From contig NZ_RBAK01000001.1 in the NCBI RefSeq assembly GCF_003626595.1, positions 806,001-870,000 on the forward strand: DNA of 64,000 nucleotides, given 5' to 3'. The position numbers and the translations under genes were made by a program. Under the pieces are notes generated by a model that made no database searches, was not told where the DNA came from, and worked only from the letters and a program-made list of their open reading frames with translations. This document shows, in pieces, positions 17,554 through 26,056 of this stretch. The stretch is from Micromonospora endolithica. Its GTDB lineage: Bacteria; Actinomycetota; Actinomycetes; Mycobacteriales; Micromonosporaceae. Position 1 is the stretch's first letter. Each line of letters starts with the position of its first letter.

Positions 17554-17625
17554 CGTAGTGCGACCGCCGATCCCGGCGATCACGAGCCGGCGCGCCGCCA
17601 CGAGCCGACCGGTGACCGGCCCGGG

Positions 17626-17844
17626 TCAGGCCGCCCGGTGGCGGCGGCGGTCGGCCCGCCGGGCCGGCGGACGCGGCGCCGGCAGCACCTCGACGTCGAA
17701 GCCGGCCCGGGCGAACACCTCGATCGCCCGGGCCTCGGCGTCGCCCAGCCCGGCGGTCGCCGAGTCCGCGTCGAACAGCGCGGTCACCAGGCAGCCGGAA
17801 CAGCCGTCACCCCGGATCCCGCACCGGTCGCAGTCGATCAGCAT
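17626..17844 (-). CDS. small conserved cysteine-rich protein
   Basis: A 72-residue protein beginning 'MLIDCDRCGIRGDGCSGCLV', a four- to five-cysteine pattern (C-x2-C-x5-C-x2-C) suited to bind a metal. The C-terminus is Arg-rich. I recall close relatives across actinobacteria, all uncharacterised. A strong GAGGAGG site precedes the ATG. It lies between the NYN-domain gene and the M48 protease on the same strand. Confidence 0.75.
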   Translation of the reverse strand: MLIDCDRCGIRGDGCSGCLVTALFDADSATAGLGDAEARAIEVFARAGFDVEVLPAPRPPARRADRRRHRAA

Positions 17845-18062
17845 CTCGCCTCCTCGGAAGCGCTGGCGGTGCGCGGGGGGGCGAGCGCCGTCGCCACCCG
17901 AACACCGTCGGTCACATCGACGCTAACCGCCGGGTACGACAAGAACCGGGCAGTCACCGCCCAACCCGGATCTTGGTAGGCAACCGCCCCTGGAGGGGCC
18001 AATTCCGGCCAAGGTCCGCACCGGAGCGGAGGAGGGTCCCGCGGGCGCCGGCCGGCGCGTCC
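17845..18062 (-). other. intergenic leader region with hairpins
   Basis: This 218-nt gap between the NYN gene end and the small cysteine-rich gene holds a GCCCCT/AGGGGC hairpin (17986-17999) likely to end NYN transcription, and a TAGCGT box (rc of 17921-17926) about 75 nt before the ATG at 17844. I looked for a riboswitch and could not recognise one. Confidence 0.4.
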
Positions 18063-19454
18063 TCAGGAGCGGGCCAGGCGGCGCAGCAGCGAGTCGGCGC
18101 CGAGCGGGTAGGCGCCGTGCCGGCGTACGCCGTCGGCGACCTCCCGGTCCGAGGAGACCACGACCACCGGCCGGCCGGACGGCTCCGCGCGGACCAGGCG
18201 CCGGATCAGCTCGTCGGCGGTCTCCCCCTTGCGCGAGAAGAGCACCCGCACCCCGCGCGGGGTGGGCGGCAGGCCGTGCATCCGCTCCGCGCCGTCGAAG
18301 ACCACGGTGACCTCGTCGCCGGTCTGCGCGGCGATCCCACCCAGACCGGTGATCAGCCGCTTGCGCTGCTGTTCCAGGGACATCTCGCCGAACCCGCGCT
18401 TGGTGACGTTGTAGCCGTCCACCACCAGGTGCGCCCTGGGCAGGGCGAGCAGCTGGTCCAGCCGGGCGGGGTCGTCGGTGTCCCGGGCCCGTGCCGCCGT
18501 ACCGGTCGCCGTGGTGGCGGACTGGTCGGCGAACGCGTCGGCCACGAAGTCGCCCGGCATCTTCTCCACCGGGTCCAGCGCCAGCTCCCGGCGCAACCCG
18601 ACGGCGGCCTGCCCGATGGTCTCCAGCAGCAGCCAGAGCCGGGCGTCGTCCACCGAGCGGGCCTCCTTGGCGCTGGCCCGGGCGACGCCGGCGGCGGCCT
18701 CCGCCTCGGCCAGCCGGGCCCGCGCCCGGCGCAGCTCCGCGTCGGCGTCGGCGGTCGCCCGCGAGGCGCGCCCCCGCTCGGTCGCCAGCAGTTCGGTGGC
18801 CCGGCGCTCCCGGGCCTGGATCTCCCGCAGGGAACGACCCAGCTGCCGGTTCTCCTCGCGCAACTGACCCAGCTCCTCGCGGACCCGGGCCAGCTCGTCA
18901 CGCAGCTTCTCCGCCTCCACCCGGGCCACCGCCCGGTCGTGCTCGGCGCGGGTGGCGCGCTGCTCGGCCTCCCGGACCAGCTCGGCGACCACCGCGCTGT
19001 CCGCCTCGGCACGGACCGCGGCACCGCTGGCCTCGATCAGGTCGCGCCAGCCGCGCGGCCGGGCGAGGTAGGACAGGGCGGCCACCTCGACCGGGTCGGC
19101 GGCGGCCGGCGCGGTGCCGTCCAGGACGGCCGCGCCCAGGTCACCGGCGTCGGCCAGCACCCGGGCGGTGATCCGCTGCCGGAACAGCGGGTCGGCGGTG
19201 AGCTGGGCGGCGATGACGGGTGCGCCGAGGCGGGCCCGCCGGTTGGGGGCGAACTTCGCCACCCGCCGCAACGGCACCGGCACCTCGTCGGCGGGCAGCC
19301 CGGGCAGCGCGGCGGCGGTGAGCGCCACGATGCGCTGGCGGACCGGTTCCGGCAGGACGGGCTCCGGCTCCCCGACGGCGCCCCCACCGTCGTCGGGCGT
19401 GCCGGCGACCGGGTCCTCCCGGGGGAGGTCGTCGTACGGCTCGGTGAGGGGCAT
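18063..19454 (-). CDS. NYN-domain (YacP-like) putative RNase
   Basis: A 463-residue protein. The N-terminal 150 residues are helical, residues about 155-265 form a long Glu/Arg/Ala-rich coiled coil, and the C-terminal 165 residues form a PIN-like NYN domain: 'HLVVDGYNVTKRGFG', 'EVTVVFDGAERMHG', 'ADELIRRLV' and 'VVVVSSDREVADGVR'. The acidic residues match the metal site of YacP/Rae1-type ribonucleases. The substrate is unknown. The ATG at 19454 has GGGAGA about 9 nt upstream. It is divergent from the DEDDh nuclease gene. Confidence 0.85.
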   Translation of the reverse strand: MPLTEPYDDLPREDPVAGTPDDGGGAVGEPEPVLPEPVRQRIVALTAAALPGLPADEVPVPLRRVAKFAPNRRARLGAPVIAAQLTADPLFRQRITARVLADAGDLGAAVLDGTAPAAADPVEVAALSYLARPRGWRDLIEASGAAVRAEADSAVVAELVREAEQRATRAEHDRAVARVEAEKLRDELARVREELGQLREENRQLGRSLREIQARERRATELLATERGRASRATADADAELRRARARLAEAEAAAGVARASAKEARSVDDARLWLLLETIGQAAVGLRRELALDPVEKMPGDFVADAFADQSATTATGTAARARDTDDPARLDQLLALPRAHLVVDGYNVTKRGFGEMSLEQQRKRLITGLGGIAAQTGDEVTVVFDGAERMHGLPPTPRGVRVLFSRKGETADELIRRLVRAEPSGRPVVVVSSDREVADGVRRHGAYPLGADSLLRRLARS

Positions 19455-19568
19455 GTGGCAAGTCTCCCACCGCGACCGGGCCCACCGCCGGGTGAGTGAG
19501 CCGATCTCTCATCCTAGACGGGTGGTGACCCCTGGGACCGCTGGGACGGGAGTGTCGGACCGGACCGC

Positions 19569-19574
19569 TAGCGT
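19569..19574 (+). promoter_or_regulatory. predicted leaderless -10 box, DEDDh nuclease
   Basis: TAGCGT with 7 nt to the ATG at 19582 and no Shine-Dalgarno. Confidence 0.5.
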
Positions 19575-19581
19575 GCCCGCG

Positions 19582-21336
19582 ATGGCAGCACAGGAGTACG
19601 TCCAGGAGTCGCTGGCCGGTCTCGACCCGGTCACCGGCGGGGTCGATCCGGCGCTGCCGCTGTACGCGACGACGTTCGTGGTGGTCGACCTGGAGACCAC
19701 CGGCGGCGCACCGGACGGCGGTGGCATCACCGAGATCGGCGCGGTGAAGGTCCGCGGCGGCGAGCAGCTGGGGGTGCTCGCCACCCTGGTCAACCCCGGC
19801 GTGCCGATCCCGCCGTTCATCACCGTGCTCACCGGCATCACCCAGGCCATGCTCGTGCCGGCTCCGCCGATCGAGCAGGTGCTGCCGAGTTTCCTGGAGT
19901 TCGTCGCCGACGCCGTGCTGGTGGCGCACAACGCCCCCTACGACGTCGGCTTCCTGAAGGCGGCCTGCGCCCGGCACGGCTACCGCTGGCCCAATCCCCG
20001 GGTCCTGGACACCGCCGCGCTGGCCCGGCGGGTGCTGACCCGCGACGAGGTGCCCAACCGGAAGCTGGGCACCCTGGCGGCCTACTTCCGCACCGCGACC
20101 CGGCCGACGCACCGCGCGCTGGACGACGCCAAGGCCACCGTGGACGTGCTGCACGGGCTGATCGCCCGCCTCGGCGGCCACCGGGTGGACACCATCGGTG
20201 ACGCCATCGAGTTCGCCAGGGCGGTCACCCCGACCCAGCGACGCAAGCGGCACCTGGCCGAGGGGCTGCCGAAGGTCCCCGGGGTCTACATCTTCCGGGC
20301 CGCCGACGACCGCCCGCTCTACGTCGGCACCTCGGTGGACATCGCCACCCGGGTACGCAGCTACTTCACCGCCGCCGAGAAGCGGGCCCGGATCTCGGAG
20401 ATGCTGGCCGCCGCCGAGCGGGTGGAGGCGGTCGAGTGCGCCCACTCGCTGGAGGCGGAGGTCCGGGAGCTGCGGCTGATCGGCGCGCACGCCCCGCCGT
20501 ACAACCGGCGGTCGAAGTTCCCGGAGCGGGTGGTCTGGCTGAAACTGACCGACGGGCCGTTCCCCCGGCTCTCGGTGGTCCGCAACCTGGCTCCCGGCGA
20601 CGACGCCTACCTGGGGCCGTTCGCCTCGCGCCGGGTCGCCGAGCTGGCCGCCGCCGGCTTCCACGACGCGCTGGCCCTGCGCCAGTGCACCCACCGGCTG
20701 TCGCTGCGCACGACGACACCGGCCTGCGCGCTGGCCGAGCTGGGTCGCTGCCCGGCGCCGTGCCAGCACCGGATCACCCCCGAGGACTACGACGCCCGCG
20801 CGGTGACGCCGTTTCGCACCGCGACCGCCAGCGACCCGCAGGTCGTGGTGGACGCCCTGCTGGCCCGGATCGAGACGCTCTCCGGCGGTCAGCGCTTCGA
20901 GGAGGCGGCGGTGGTGCGGTCGCGGCTGGCCGCGGTGCTGCGCGCGGCGGTCCGCATGCAGCGCCTGGCCGCCCTCAGCGGCATCGCCGAGCTGGCCGCC
21001 GCCCGGCCGGCGGCCCGGGGCGGTTGGGAGCTGGCGCTGGTCCGGCACGGTCGGTTGGCCGGCGCCGGGGTGTCCCCGCCGGGTGTCCATCCACGACCGA
21101 CGATCGCGGCGATCCGGGCCACCGCCGAGACGGTCCTTCCGGGGCACGGCCCGGTGCCGAACGCGTCGGCCGAGGAGAGCGAGCGCATCCTGTCCTGGTT
21201 GGAGCGACCCGAGACCCGTCTGGTGGAGATCTCCTCCGGCTGGGCGTCGCCGGTCGCCGGCGCGGGCCGGTTCCGTGACCTGCTCAGCAAGGCCGAGGGG
21301 GCGGCGGGCCACCAACTCTCGACCGAACGCTCATGA
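19582..21336 (+). CDS. DEDDh 3'-5' exonuclease fused to UvrC-like GIY-YIG nuclease
   Basis: A 584-residue fusion. Residues about 28-200 are a DnaQ/epsilon-like exonuclease with ExoI 'VVDLETTGG', ExoII 'VAHNAPYDVGFL' and ExoIII 'HRALDDAKAT' (DEDDh). Residues about 225-310 form a GIY-YIG domain like the N-terminus of UvrC: 'GVYIFR', 'LYVGTSVDIATRVRSYF' and the catalytic Glu in 'HSLEAEVRELRLI'. Cysteines at 'CALAELGRCPAPC' resemble the UvrC Cys region. There is no C-terminal UvrC endonuclease/HhH domain. This architecture is known from mycobacteria (Rv2191 type) and is probably a DNA repair factor. Confidence 0.9.
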   Translation: MAAQEYVQESLAGLDPVTGGVDPALPLYATTFVVVDLETTGGAPDGGGITEIGAVKVRGGEQLGVLATLVNPGVPIPPFITVLTGITQAMLVPAPPIEQVLPSFLEFVADAVLVAHNAPYDVGFLKAACARHGYRWPNPRVLDTAALARRVLTRDEVPNRKLGTLAAYFRTATRPTHRALDDAKATVDVLHGLIARLGGHRVDTIGDAIEFARAVTPTQRRKRHLAEGLPKVPGVYIFRAADDRPLYVGTSVDIATRVRSYFTAAEKRARISEMLAAAERVEAVECAHSLEAEVRELRLIGAHAPPYNRRSKFPERVVWLKLTDGPFPRLSVVRNLAPGDDAYLGPFASRRVAELAAAGFHDALALRQCTHRLSLRTTTPACALAELGRCPAPCQHRITPEDYDARAVTPFRTATASDPQVVVDALLARIETLSGGQRFEEAAVVRSRLAAVLRAAVRMQRLAALSGIAELAAARPAARGGWELALVRHGRLAGAGVSPPGVHPRPTIAAIRATAETVLPGHGPVPNASAEESERILSWLERPETRLVEISSGWASPVAGAGRFRDLLSKAEGAAGHQLSTERS

Positions 21337-21368
21337 CCAAGTGACCGATCGGACTACGTCGACTCGCT

Positions 21369-21374
21369 TAGGCT
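21369..21374 (+). promoter_or_regulatory. candidate -10 box for the RelA/SpoT homologue
   Basis: TAGGCT about 90 nt before the GTG at 21467. This would give an ordinary leader with a strong ribosome site. Confidence 0.3.
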
Positions 21375-21466
21375 GTTAGAGAAGTGCAGTCCTGCCCGTT
21401 TCGTGGGCCTGCTCCCGGTTGCCGGGTTCCCGGCTGCCGTGGGGCCGGGGTGAGGAGGTGTCCCAC

Positions 21467-23257
21467 GTGGACGTCGACGCCGGACACGGCGCCGCCCTGG
21501 GGGGCGCCCTTCCGACCCGGCCCGGTGAGCTGCCCCTGACCCGCCGGCTGCGGTCACTGCTCACCTGGCCGACCACCGACAGCGACCCGGTCGCCCAACT
21601 CGTCCGGGCGCACCGGACCATCCACTCCGGCGCCGACCCGGCAGTGCTGCGCCGGGCCTACACCATCGCGGAGAACATGCACCGGGGGCAGTTCCGCAAG
21701 AGCGGTGAGCCCTACATCACCCACCCGCTGGCCGTCGCGCAGATCTGCGCCGAACTGGGCATGGACACCACGACCCTGGTCGCCGCGCTGCTGCACGACA
21801 CGGTGGAGGACACGCGTTACACGCTCCAGGCCCTCGCCGAGGACTTCGGACCGGAGGTGGCCCACCTCGTCGACGGGGTGACCAAGTTCGACAAGGCGTT
21901 CTACGGCAAGGCGGCCGAGGCCGAGACGATCCGGAAGATGATCATCGCAGCCGGCAAGGACGTCCGGGTACTGATCATCAAGCTGGCCGACCGCCTGCAC
22001 AACATGCGGACCCTCGGCGTACGCTCCGCCGCCTCCCGGGAACGCATCGCCCGCAAGACGCAGGAGGTGCTGGTCCCGCTCTGCGACCGGCTGGGCATCC
22101 AGACCCTCAAGCGGGAACTGGACGACGTGGTGCTGCTGCACCTGGAGCCGGAGGAGCACGACCGGATCGCGCGGCACGTGCGGGACCGGCCGGGCTGGGA
22201 GGCGTACCTCGACGCGGTGGTCGCCCGGGCGAAGACCGCGCTGCGCCGCAGCCGGGTCGACGCGGAGGTGACGCCCCGTCCCCGACACCTCTACTCGATC
22301 TGGAAGGACACCGTCGCCGGGGACCACCCCAGCCCCTTCGACCTGCCCCGCATCGCCATCGTGGTGGACGGGCCGCCCACCGACTGCTACGCCGCCCTGG
22401 GCGCCGTCCACGGCACCTGGCGACCGGTCCCCGGCCGGTTCAAGGACTTCATCGCCTCGCCGAAGAACAACCTCTACCGCTCGCTGCACACCAGCGTCCG
22501 CGGCCCGGAGGACCGCACGGTGGAGGTGCTGATCCGCACCACGGAGATGCACCGCGCGGCCGAGTACGGCATCGCCGCCGAGTTCCGCTTCCCGCGCACC
22601 GGCAGCGGCTCCTCGGCCCGCAACGAACAGCTCGACTGGCTGCGCCGGGTCCTGGACTGGGAGCAGGACACCGCCGACCCGGCCCAGTTCCTCGAGTCGC
22701 TGCGCTGCGACCTCGCCGAGGCGCAGATCCAGGTCGTCGCCGACGGTCGTCAGGTGGTGCTGCCGGCCGGTGCGACGCCGGTCGACCTCGCCTACGAGCT
22801 GGGCACCGAGCGCGGCGACCGGTGCCTGGCCGCCCGCATCAACGGTCGGCTCGCGCCGCTGTCCTCGGAACTGGACGAGGGTGACGTGGTGGAGATCTTC
22901 ACCGAGACCGACGCCACCAGCGGCTTCGAGGCCGACGCCGCCCCGCGCGGGCCCCGGCGGGAGTGGCTGGGCTTCGTCAAGTCGCCACAGGCGCAGATGC
23001 AGATCAACCGCTGGTTCGCCGACCACACCGAGCCGGGCATCTCGATCATCGACAAGGTGCGCCTGGGACGGGCCACCATCGGGCTGGCGCTGCGGACGCA
23101 CCACCGCGGGCTCGCCAGCGACCTGCCGCTGCTGCGGCTCTCCGAGGAGCTGGGCTACCCCGACCTGGAGACGATGCTGGTGGCGGTCTTCGACCGGGTG
23201 ATCGAGCCGGACGAGGTGGTCCGGCAGCTCATCGACCTGGTCGACCACCGCCAGTGA
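21467..23257 (+). CDS. short RelA/SpoT homologue (RshA-like)
   Basis: A 596-residue RSH protein, shorter than the 750-850 residues of housekeeping Rel. The HD hydrolase domain (about 60-210) is intact: His86 in 'YITHPLAVA', H110-D111 in 'LLHDTVED' and 'ADRLHNMRTL'. In the synthetase region 'PGRFKDFIASPKNNLYRSLH' is kept, but the canonical D-x-x-A-x-R is altered ('FDLPRIAIVVD') and the catalytic E-x-Q-I-R-T reads 'EVLIRT'. A TGS domain follows (about 425-485) and no ACT domain is present. It may favour (p)ppGpp hydrolysis. GTG 21467 has GAGGAGG 8 nt upstream. Confidence 0.88.
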   Translation: MDVDAGHGAALGGALPTRPGELPLTRRLRSLLTWPTTDSDPVAQLVRAHRTIHSGADPAVLRRAYTIAENMHRGQFRKSGEPYITHPLAVAQICAELGMDTTTLVAALLHDTVEDTRYTLQALAEDFGPEVAHLVDGVTKFDKAFYGKAAEAETIRKMIIAAGKDVRVLIIKLADRLHNMRTLGVRSAASRERIARKTQEVLVPLCDRLGIQTLKRELDDVVLLHLEPEEHDRIARHVRDRPGWEAYLDAVVARAKTALRRSRVDAEVTPRPRHLYSIWKDTVAGDHPSPFDLPRIAIVVDGPPTDCYAALGAVHGTWRPVPGRFKDFIASPKNNLYRSLHTSVRGPEDRTVEVLIRTTEMHRAAEYGIAAEFRFPRTGSGSSARNEQLDWLRRVLDWEQDTADPAQFLESLRCDLAEAQIQVVADGRQVVLPAGATPVDLAYELGTERGDRCLAARINGRLAPLSSELDEGDVVEIFTETDATSGFEADAAPRGPRREWLGFVKSPQAQMQINRWFADHTEPGISIIDKVRLGRATIGLALRTHHRGLASDLPLLRLSEELGYPDLETMLVAVFDRVIEPDEVVRQLIDLVDHRQ

Positions 23258-23289
23258 CGCCTCGGGTCCGAGACTTCCTCACCGCCCAC

Positions 23290-23295
23290 TAGCCT
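23290..23295 (+). promoter_or_regulatory. predicted leaderless -10 box, Nudix gene
   Basis: TAGCCT with 6 nt to the ATG at 23302. Confidence 0.5.
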
Positions 23296-23301
23296 GGACC
23301 C

Positions 23302-23844
23302 ATGCTCCCCCGTTCCCGCCGCACCGGCCGCGCCATCGCGTACCAGGTCTTCTACCGGCTGCCCCTGCCCGTGCGGCGGCGGCTGGTCCGGCTCGCCGTC
23401 TCGAAGTACATCGTCGGCGCGGTCACCCTGGTCCGGGACTCCGAGGCCGCGGGAGCCGGCCGTCTCCTGCTGCTGCGCCAGCCTCCCGGCAACGGCTGGA
23501 CACTGCCCGCGGGGCTGCTCCAGAAGCGGGAGGCGCCGATCGTGGGGGCGGCCCGCGAGCTGTACGAGGAGTCCGGCATTCGGCTGTCCCCGCGCCAGCT
23601 GACCCCGGCGGTACCCAACGCGGTGGTGCACGACAAGGGTTGGGTGGACGTGGTGTTCACCGCGGCGGTGCCGGCGTCGACCACCGCGCTGAAGGTCGAC
23701 GGCGCCGAGGTGTTCGAGGCCGCCTGGCACCCGCTGGACGACCTGCCGAAGCTGACCTGGCCGACGGCGCGCCTGCTGGCCTACTACGACATCGGGCCGC
23801 TGGCCGGGCAGTTCCCGCCGCCGGTGCCCGACGAGCGGCCGTGA
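23302..23844 (+). CDS. Nudix hydrolase
   Basis: A 180-residue pyrophosphohydrolase. The Nudix box G-x5-E-x7-R-E-x-x-E-E-x-G is complete ('GLLQKRE' through 'RELYEESGI'), preceded by 'GNGWTLPAG'. The N-terminus has a basic, hydrophobic 30-residue extension ('AIAYQVFYRLPLPVRRRLVRL') that could associate with the membrane. It cleaves a nucleoside diphosphate linked to some moiety X. It is followed, with a 4-nt GTGA overlap, by a sugar nucleotidyltransferase, so the pair is translationally coupled and may act on NDP-sugars; that link is inference. Confidence 0.9.
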   Translation: MLPRSRRTGRAIAYQVFYRLPLPVRRRLVRLAVSKYIVGAVTLVRDSEAAGAGRLLLLRQPPGNGWTLPAGLLQKREAPIVGAARELYEESGIRLSPRQLTPAVPNAVVHDKGWVDVVFTAAVPASTTALKVDGAEVFEAAWHPLDDLPKLTWPTARLLAYYDIGPLAGQFPPPVPDERP

Positions 23845-24761
23845 CCACCGCCGGTGCCCCACCGGCGGGCGCGGCGGCCCCGGCCGGCGTCGAGGTCTGC
23901 GCGGTGGTGCTCGCCGCGGGTGAGGGCACCCGGCTGCGGCCGCTGACCGCGCGGGTGCCCAAGGCGCTCTGCCCGGTGGGGAACGTCCCGCTGCTCGACC
24001 GGGCGTTCGCCCGGCTCGCCGGGCTCGGGCTGGCCGGGCCGGACCGGGTGGCGGTGAACGCCAGCTACCTGGCCGACCAGGTGGTCCGCCACACCGGGGA
24101 GCGGGCGTACCGGTCGGTGGAGCCGGACGGCCCGCTCGGGACCGCCGGCGGCGTGGCGAAGCTGCGGGACTGGATCGGCGGGCGGGGCGTCCTGGTCGGC
24201 AACGCCGACGCCTACCTGGCCGACCCGGCGGCGCCACCGGGACCGGACATCGCCGCGTTGCTGCACGGGTGGGACGGCGAGAGCGTACGCCTGCTCGGCC
24301 GGCCCGCGGCGGACCCGACCGCGCCGGGCACCTTCGACGGGCACGAGTTCACCGGGTTCTCGCTGCTGCCCTGGCGGCTGGTGCGGGACCTGCCGGTGGA
24401 GTTCGGCGATCTGGTCCGCGCGGTCTGGCGGCCGGCCGAGGCGGCCGGGGCGCTGTCCGTGGTGCCCTACCCGGGGACGTTCCTGGACACCGGTACCCCC
24501 ACCGACTACCTCGCCGCGAACCGGCACGCCGCCGGCGGCGGCAACCTGGTCGACCCCACCGCGACGGTGACCGGGCGGTGTCGCGAGGCGGTCGTCGGCC
24601 CCGGCGCGGTGGTACACGGTGACGTCACCCGTGCGGTGGTCTGGCCGGGCGCCGTCGTGCACCACGGCGAGCACCTGCGCGACGCGGTCCGCGCCGACGG
24701 CGACCTGACCGTACCCGCCGGCGTGCCGCTCACCGCGCCGCAGGGGCCGGGGAACCTCTAG
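23841..24761 (+). CDS. sugar-phosphate nucleotidyltransferase
   Basis: A 306-residue NTP_transferase family protein (RmlA/ManC-like fold). The signature 'LAAGEGTRLRPLTARVPKAL' contains the NTP-binding loop and catalytic Arg/Lys; 'LGTAGGVAKL' and 'FLDTGTPTDYLAANR' are typical of mannose-1-phosphate guanylyltransferase or glucose-1-phosphate uridylyltransferase relatives. A short C-terminal part resembles left-handed beta-helix turns ('NLVDPTATVTGRCREAVVGPGAVV'). Sugar and base are not determined by the sequence. Coupled to the upstream Nudix gene. Confidence 0.87.
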   Translation: MTTAGAPPAGAAAPAGVEVCAVVLAAGEGTRLRPLTARVPKALCPVGNVPLLDRAFARLAGLGLAGPDRVAVNASYLADQVVRHTGERAYRSVEPDGPLGTAGGVAKLRDWIGGRGVLVGNADAYLADPAAPPGPDIAALLHGWDGESVRLLGRPAADPTAPGTFDGHEFTGFSLLPWRLVRDLPVEFGDLVRAVWRPAEAAGALSVVPYPGTFLDTGTPTDYLAANRHAAGGGNLVDPTATVTGRCREAVVGPGAVVHGDVTRAVVWPGAVVHHGEHLRDAVRADGDLTVPAGVPLTAPQGPGNL

Positions 24762-24797
24762 CATGAGCGACGACGCCGACGAACGGAGAACCGACCC

Positions 24798-25085
24798 GTG
24801 ATCACCGCGATCGTCCTGATCGACTGCGCCACCGACTCGATCCCCGAGGTGGCCGAGGCCCTGGCCGACCTGCCCGGCGTCAGCGAGGTCTACTCGGTCG
24901 CCGGTCACGTCGACCTGATCGCCATGGTCCGGGTCCGGGAGTTCGAGCAGATCGCGAAGGTCATCGCCGGACGCATCTCCAAGGTTTCCGGTGTGCTGAA
25001 CACCGAGTCGCACATCGCCTTCCGGGCGTACTCCCAGCACGACCTGGAGGAGGCCTTCGCGATCGGCCTCGCGAACGCCGACTGA
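24798..25085 (+). CDS. stand-alone Lrp/AsnC-type RAM domain protein
   Basis: A 95-residue protein consisting only of the ligand-binding RAM/ACT-like domain of Lrp/AsnC regulators ('VYSVAGHVDLIAMVRVREFEQIAKVIAGRI'); there is no helix-turn-helix. Such short members bind amino acids and may modulate full-length Lrp proteins by forming mixed oligomers. GTG 24798 has GGAG 9 nt upstream, and a TAGCAT box (24759-24764) overlaps the end of the preceding gene, so it may have its own promoter. Confidence 0.88.
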   Translation: MITAIVLIDCATDSIPEVAEALADLPGVSEVYSVAGHVDLIAMVRVREFEQIAKVIAGRISKVSGVLNTESHIAFRAYSQHDLEEAFAIGLANAD

Positions 25086-25102
25086 CCACGGACGCCGGGC
25101 CC

Positions 25103-25227
25103 GGTACCGACACGCGGCGGCCGGCCCGGTACCGACACGCGGCGGCCGGCCCGGTACCGACACGCGGCGGCCGGCCCGGTACCGACACGCGGCGGCCGGC
25201 CCGGTACCGACACGCGGCGGCCGGCCC
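25103..25227. repeat. five tandem copies of a 25-bp unit
   Basis: Units start at 25103, 25128, 25153, 25178 and 25203 and appear identical. Each starts GGTACCGACACGCGGCGGCC and includes two palindromes, GGTACC and GGCCGGCC. The array lies between two convergent genes (RAM protein and DUF4142) just before a terminator-like hairpin. There are no spacers, so it is not a CRISPR. Confidence 0.95.
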
Positions 25228-25241
25228 GCCCCGAGGGGCGG
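25226..25241. terminator. hairpin between convergent genes
   Basis: CCGCCC/GGGCGG stem with a CGAG loop directly after the tandem repeat. A second dyad, CGTCGG/CCGACG, follows near 25249-25266, next to the stop codon of the DUF4142 gene. Confidence 0.45.
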
Positions 25242-25265
25242 ACCGGCCGTCGTCGGTGACCGACG

Positions 25266-25937
25266 TCAGCTCTGGCTGGGAACCGGCGTCTCGGTGGTGC
25301 CGCCCGGAGCCGGCGACTCGGTGCCGCCCGGAGCCGGGGTCTCGGTGGTGCCGCCCGGAGCCGGGGTGGTCGCACCCGGGCTCGGGGTACCGCTGGCGCT
25401 GGTCTGCGGAACCGGGATGCCCAGCTGCTGGGCCAGTTCCACCAGCGCGTCGTAGTGCGCCTGCAGGATCGGCAGCGCGGTCTGCGCCAGCTGGACCACC
25501 GACTGCTCGGAGCCCTGCGAGATCTCCGTCTGGGTGGCCTGGATGGCCTGGACGTGACCGGCCAGCTCACTGGTCACCCAGAGCCGGTCGAACTCCTCGC
25601 CACTGGCGTTGTTCAGCTGGTCGATGACGGCCTGCTGGTCGGCGGTGGGCTCAGCCGGCAGTTGGACGCCGAGCTGGTTGGCCACCTCCTGCACCGACTG
25701 GTCGACCTGGGTGTGGTCGGTCTTGAAGCGTTCGCCCAGGTCCTTGACCCCCTGGTTCTGGCCCTTCTGCTGGGCCAGGTCACCGGCGGTGATCTCGAAC
25801 AGGTTCACCTGATGGATCGCCTGCAGGTACTGGGTGTCCTGCTGCGACGGCTGCACCGCGGCCTGTGCGGCCGCGGCGGGTGCGATACCCACCAGCACGA
25901 GTGCGGCCAGCAGGCCCAGGCGTTTGATACCCAACAT
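25266..25937 (-). CDS. secreted DUF4142 protein
   Basis: A 223-residue exported protein. The signal peptide runs 'MLGIKRLGLLAALVLVGIAP' with likely cleavage after an A-x-A site near residue 28. The mature region is a four-helix DUF4142 domain ('YLQAIHQVNLFEITAGDLA', 'VKDLGERFKTDHTQVDQSV', 'ELAGHVQAIQATQTEISQG'), a ferritin-like bundle often found in secreted stress proteins; its biochemical role is unknown. The last 45 residues are T-P-A-P-G-G-T repeats, probably disordered. AAGGGGGG precedes the ATG at 25937. An upstream GGGTAT on the minus strand resembles a sigma-B -10 element. Confidence 0.88.
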   Translation of the reverse strand: MLGIKRLGLLAALVLVGIAPAAAAQAAVQPSQQDTQYLQAIHQVNLFEITAGDLAQQKGQNQGVKDLGERFKTDHTQVDQSVQEVANQLGVQLPAEPTADQQAVIDQLNNASGEEFDRLWVTSELAGHVQAIQATQTEISQGSEQSVVQLAQTALPILQAHYDALVELAQQLGIPVPQTSASGTPSPGATTPAPGGTTETPAPGGTESPAPGGTTETPVPSQS

Positions 25938-25994
25938 GCTTCCCCCCCTTGAGACGTTGGACCGCACGCATACCCGGCTGGCGGGGGTTATTCC

Positions 25995-26056
25995 TGCCAT
26001 CCGCCCCTCCCTACCCCTCCCCACCCCCCTGCCGCGCCCCGCCCCACCCCCTCCCC
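25995..26056. other. C-rich polypyrimidine tract
   Basis: About 60 nt that are almost pure C with a few T, A and G, lying between the DUF4142 promoter and the palindromic element. Possibly a slippage-prone or non-B DNA segment; no function seen. Confidence 0.4.

Noticed and set aside
17845..18062. c-di-AMP (ydaO-type) or other riboswitch
   Set aside because: The gap has hairpins but I could not match any conserved riboswitch core, and no typical target gene follows.
25103..25227. CRISPR array
   Set aside because: The repeats are directly adjacent with no spacers and there are no cas genes.
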